DNA from: Bacteroidota bacterium
GTDB lineage: Bacteria; Bacteroidota; Bacteroidia; Chitinophagales; Chitinophagaceae
Reading direction: 5' to 3'
NCBI GenBank assembly: GCA_023396345.1
Contig: JAEWWO010000274.1
Location: 1-5,360 of the forward strand
Length of the DNA stretch: 5,360 nucleotides
Shown here: piece after piece, positions 4,531 to 5,360 of the stretch
How positions within the stretch are numbered: the first letter of the stretch is position 1
Layout of the letters: each line of letters opens with the position of its first letter
The notes under the pieces: generated by a model
Database searches by the model: none
What the model was told of the DNA's origin: nothing
Seen by the model: the letters and a program-made list of their open reading frames with translations, nothing else
Position numbers and translations under genes: made by a program

Positions 4531-5360
4531 TTATTCTGCATAGCTTTCCGTAGGTGCACAGGTGCAGATAAGATTTCTGTCGCCATAAGTATTATTTACT
4601 CTTGATACTGCGGGCCAGAATTTACTCTCATATACATAAGGCAACGGAAACGCAGCTACCTGTCTATCATAAGGAAATTCCCAAGTATCAGAACAAATTA
4701 AGCGTTGTGTATGCGGCGCATTTTTAAGAGGATTATTTTTCCTGTCAGCATTGCCCTCTTCTATTTGTTTTATTTCTTTATAGATATTGATTAACGCATC
4801 GCAGAATCTGTCAAGCTCTCCTTTGTCTTCACTTTCTGTGGGTTCTATCATAATGGTTCCCGGTACAGGAAAACTCATTGTAGGTGCGTGAAAGCCATAA
4901 TCCATCAGTCTTTTAGCCACATCTTCCGCTTCTATACCCGCAGAAGATTTAAACGGACGCAAGTCTACAATGAACTCATGCGCACAATATCCGTTTTTGC
5001 CGGCATACAAAACGGTATAATATTTTTCCAGTTTTGCTTTCATGTAATTGGCGTTGAGTATAGCATAGGAAGTTGCATTTTTCAATCCTTCCATACCCAG
5101 CATTTTTATGTAAGCATAACTGATAAGCAGAATAGATGCAGAGCCAAATGCCGCAGCGCTGACTGCACCTTCCGTTCCGCAACTTGCATGTCCGGGAAGA
5201 TAATTTTTCAAATGCTCTCTTACACAAATAGGACCAACACCCGGACCTCCACCACCATGCGGGATAGCGAATGTTTTATGCAAATTAAGATGACGTACAT
5301 CCGCTCCGATATTACCCGGAGAAGTGAATCCAACCTGCGCATTCATATTTGCTCCGTCCA
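4531..5360 (-). CDS. gcvP: Glycine dehydrogenase (decarboxylating), glycine cleavage P-protein, C-terminal 275 residues (5' end outside the window)
   Basis: The P-protein decarboxylates glycine using PLP and passes the aminomethyl group to the lipoyl arm of the H-protein, the first step of the glycine cleavage system that feeds one-carbon units to folate. The frame is open to the window edge: the first complete codons read [10 protein letters not shown], a conserved internal segment, so the Met at 5346-5344 is not the start. The PLP lysine is in NLHKTF (Lys codon 5277-5275), followed by [12 protein letters not shown], the classic P-protein Gly-rich stretch. Further family segments are [15 protein letters not shown] and, near the C-terminus, [11 protein letters not shown] and [10 protein letters not shown]. 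The C-terminus looks intact. The whole protein is normally about 950 residues when a single chain, so roughly the last 30% is seen. Whether the organism has one chain or split GcvPA/GcvPB subunits cannot be told here. The gene converges on the response regulator gene. Confidence 0.97.
   Translation of the reverse strand, partial: DGANMNAQVGFTSPGNIGADVRHLNLHKTFAIPHGGGGPGVGPICVREHLKNYLPGHASCGTEGAVSAAAFGSASILLISYAYIKMLGMEGLKNATSYAILNANYMKAKLEKYYTVLYAGKNGYCAHEFIVDLRPFKSSAGIEAEDVAKRLMDYGFHAPTMSFPVPGTIMIEPTESEDKGELDRFCDALINIYKEIKQIEEGNADRKNNPLKNAPHTQRLICSDTWEFPYDRQVAAFPLPYVYESKFWPAVSRVNNTYGDRNLICTCAPTESYAE

Noticed and set aside
4976..5227. Alternative minus-strand frame inside gcvP
   Set aside because: It overlaps the conserved P-protein reading frame in another phase; its Cys/Arg-rich translation has no support.
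5344..5346. Start codon for the gcvP fragment at the first Met in the window
   Set aside because: Codons upstream of it still read conserved P-protein residues (DGAN), so the frame continues past the window edge and this Met is internal.
1..5360. Novel defence, mobile or RNA-based system
   Set aside because: No repeat arrays, terminal inverted repeats, transposase or integrase signatures, tRNA or structured RNA motifs were seen; genes fill nearly all the window and most belong to common families.

Overview
The window looks like ordinary chromosomal sequence from a member of the Bacteroidota, probably in or near the Chitinophagales. Four things point there. The DNA is AT-rich. Start codons lack Shine-Dalgarno sequences. 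Two short matches to the Bacteroidota -7 promoter box (TAnnTTTG) occur upstream of genes. The proteins themselves fit: an RprY-type response regulator, a Bacteroidota-style sugar nucleotidyltransferase, a GH29 fucosidase with an EWGTGKED segment, and a surface-type lipoprotein. The phylum is well supported; the order is an inference.

Layout, left to right. Positions 1-408 (minus) hold the first 136 residues of a secreted GH29 alpha-L-fucosidase that runs off the left edge. A strong hairpin terminator (434-463) separates it from a possible minus-strand operon. In transcription order that operon holds a PLP enzyme of the D-cysteine desulfhydrase/ACC deaminase family (1748-2644), an uncharacterised secreted protein (881-1690) and a small lipoprotein built of repeated beta-strand units (489-830). 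The gaps are 57 and 50 bases, with no convincing terminator in either. Positions 2645-2762 are a divergent intergenic region containing a 10-bp palindrome between two direct repeats. On the plus strand follow a nucleotidyltransferase (2763-3662) and an OmpR/PhoB-type response regulator (3763-4458). A 17-bp-stem bidirectional terminator (4476-4513) separates the regulator from the convergent gene for the glycine cleavage P-protein, gcvP (4531-5360, minus), which runs off the right edge.

How the genes relate. No shared pathway is visible. Fucosidase (glycan degradation), PLP enzyme (sulfur or amino-acid metabolism), nucleotidyltransferase (nucleotide-sugar or related activation), response regulator and glycine catabolism look like independent transcription units. 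The only pair that may share a job is the secreted protein and the lipoprotein, both exported and both of unknown function. I found no mobile element, CRISPR array, RNA gene, riboswitch or defence system, and nothing that amounts to a new biological system. The most useful leads are the two unknown exported proteins, the residue evidence on the PLP enzyme's specificity, and a terminator that appears to overlap the next gene's promoter.
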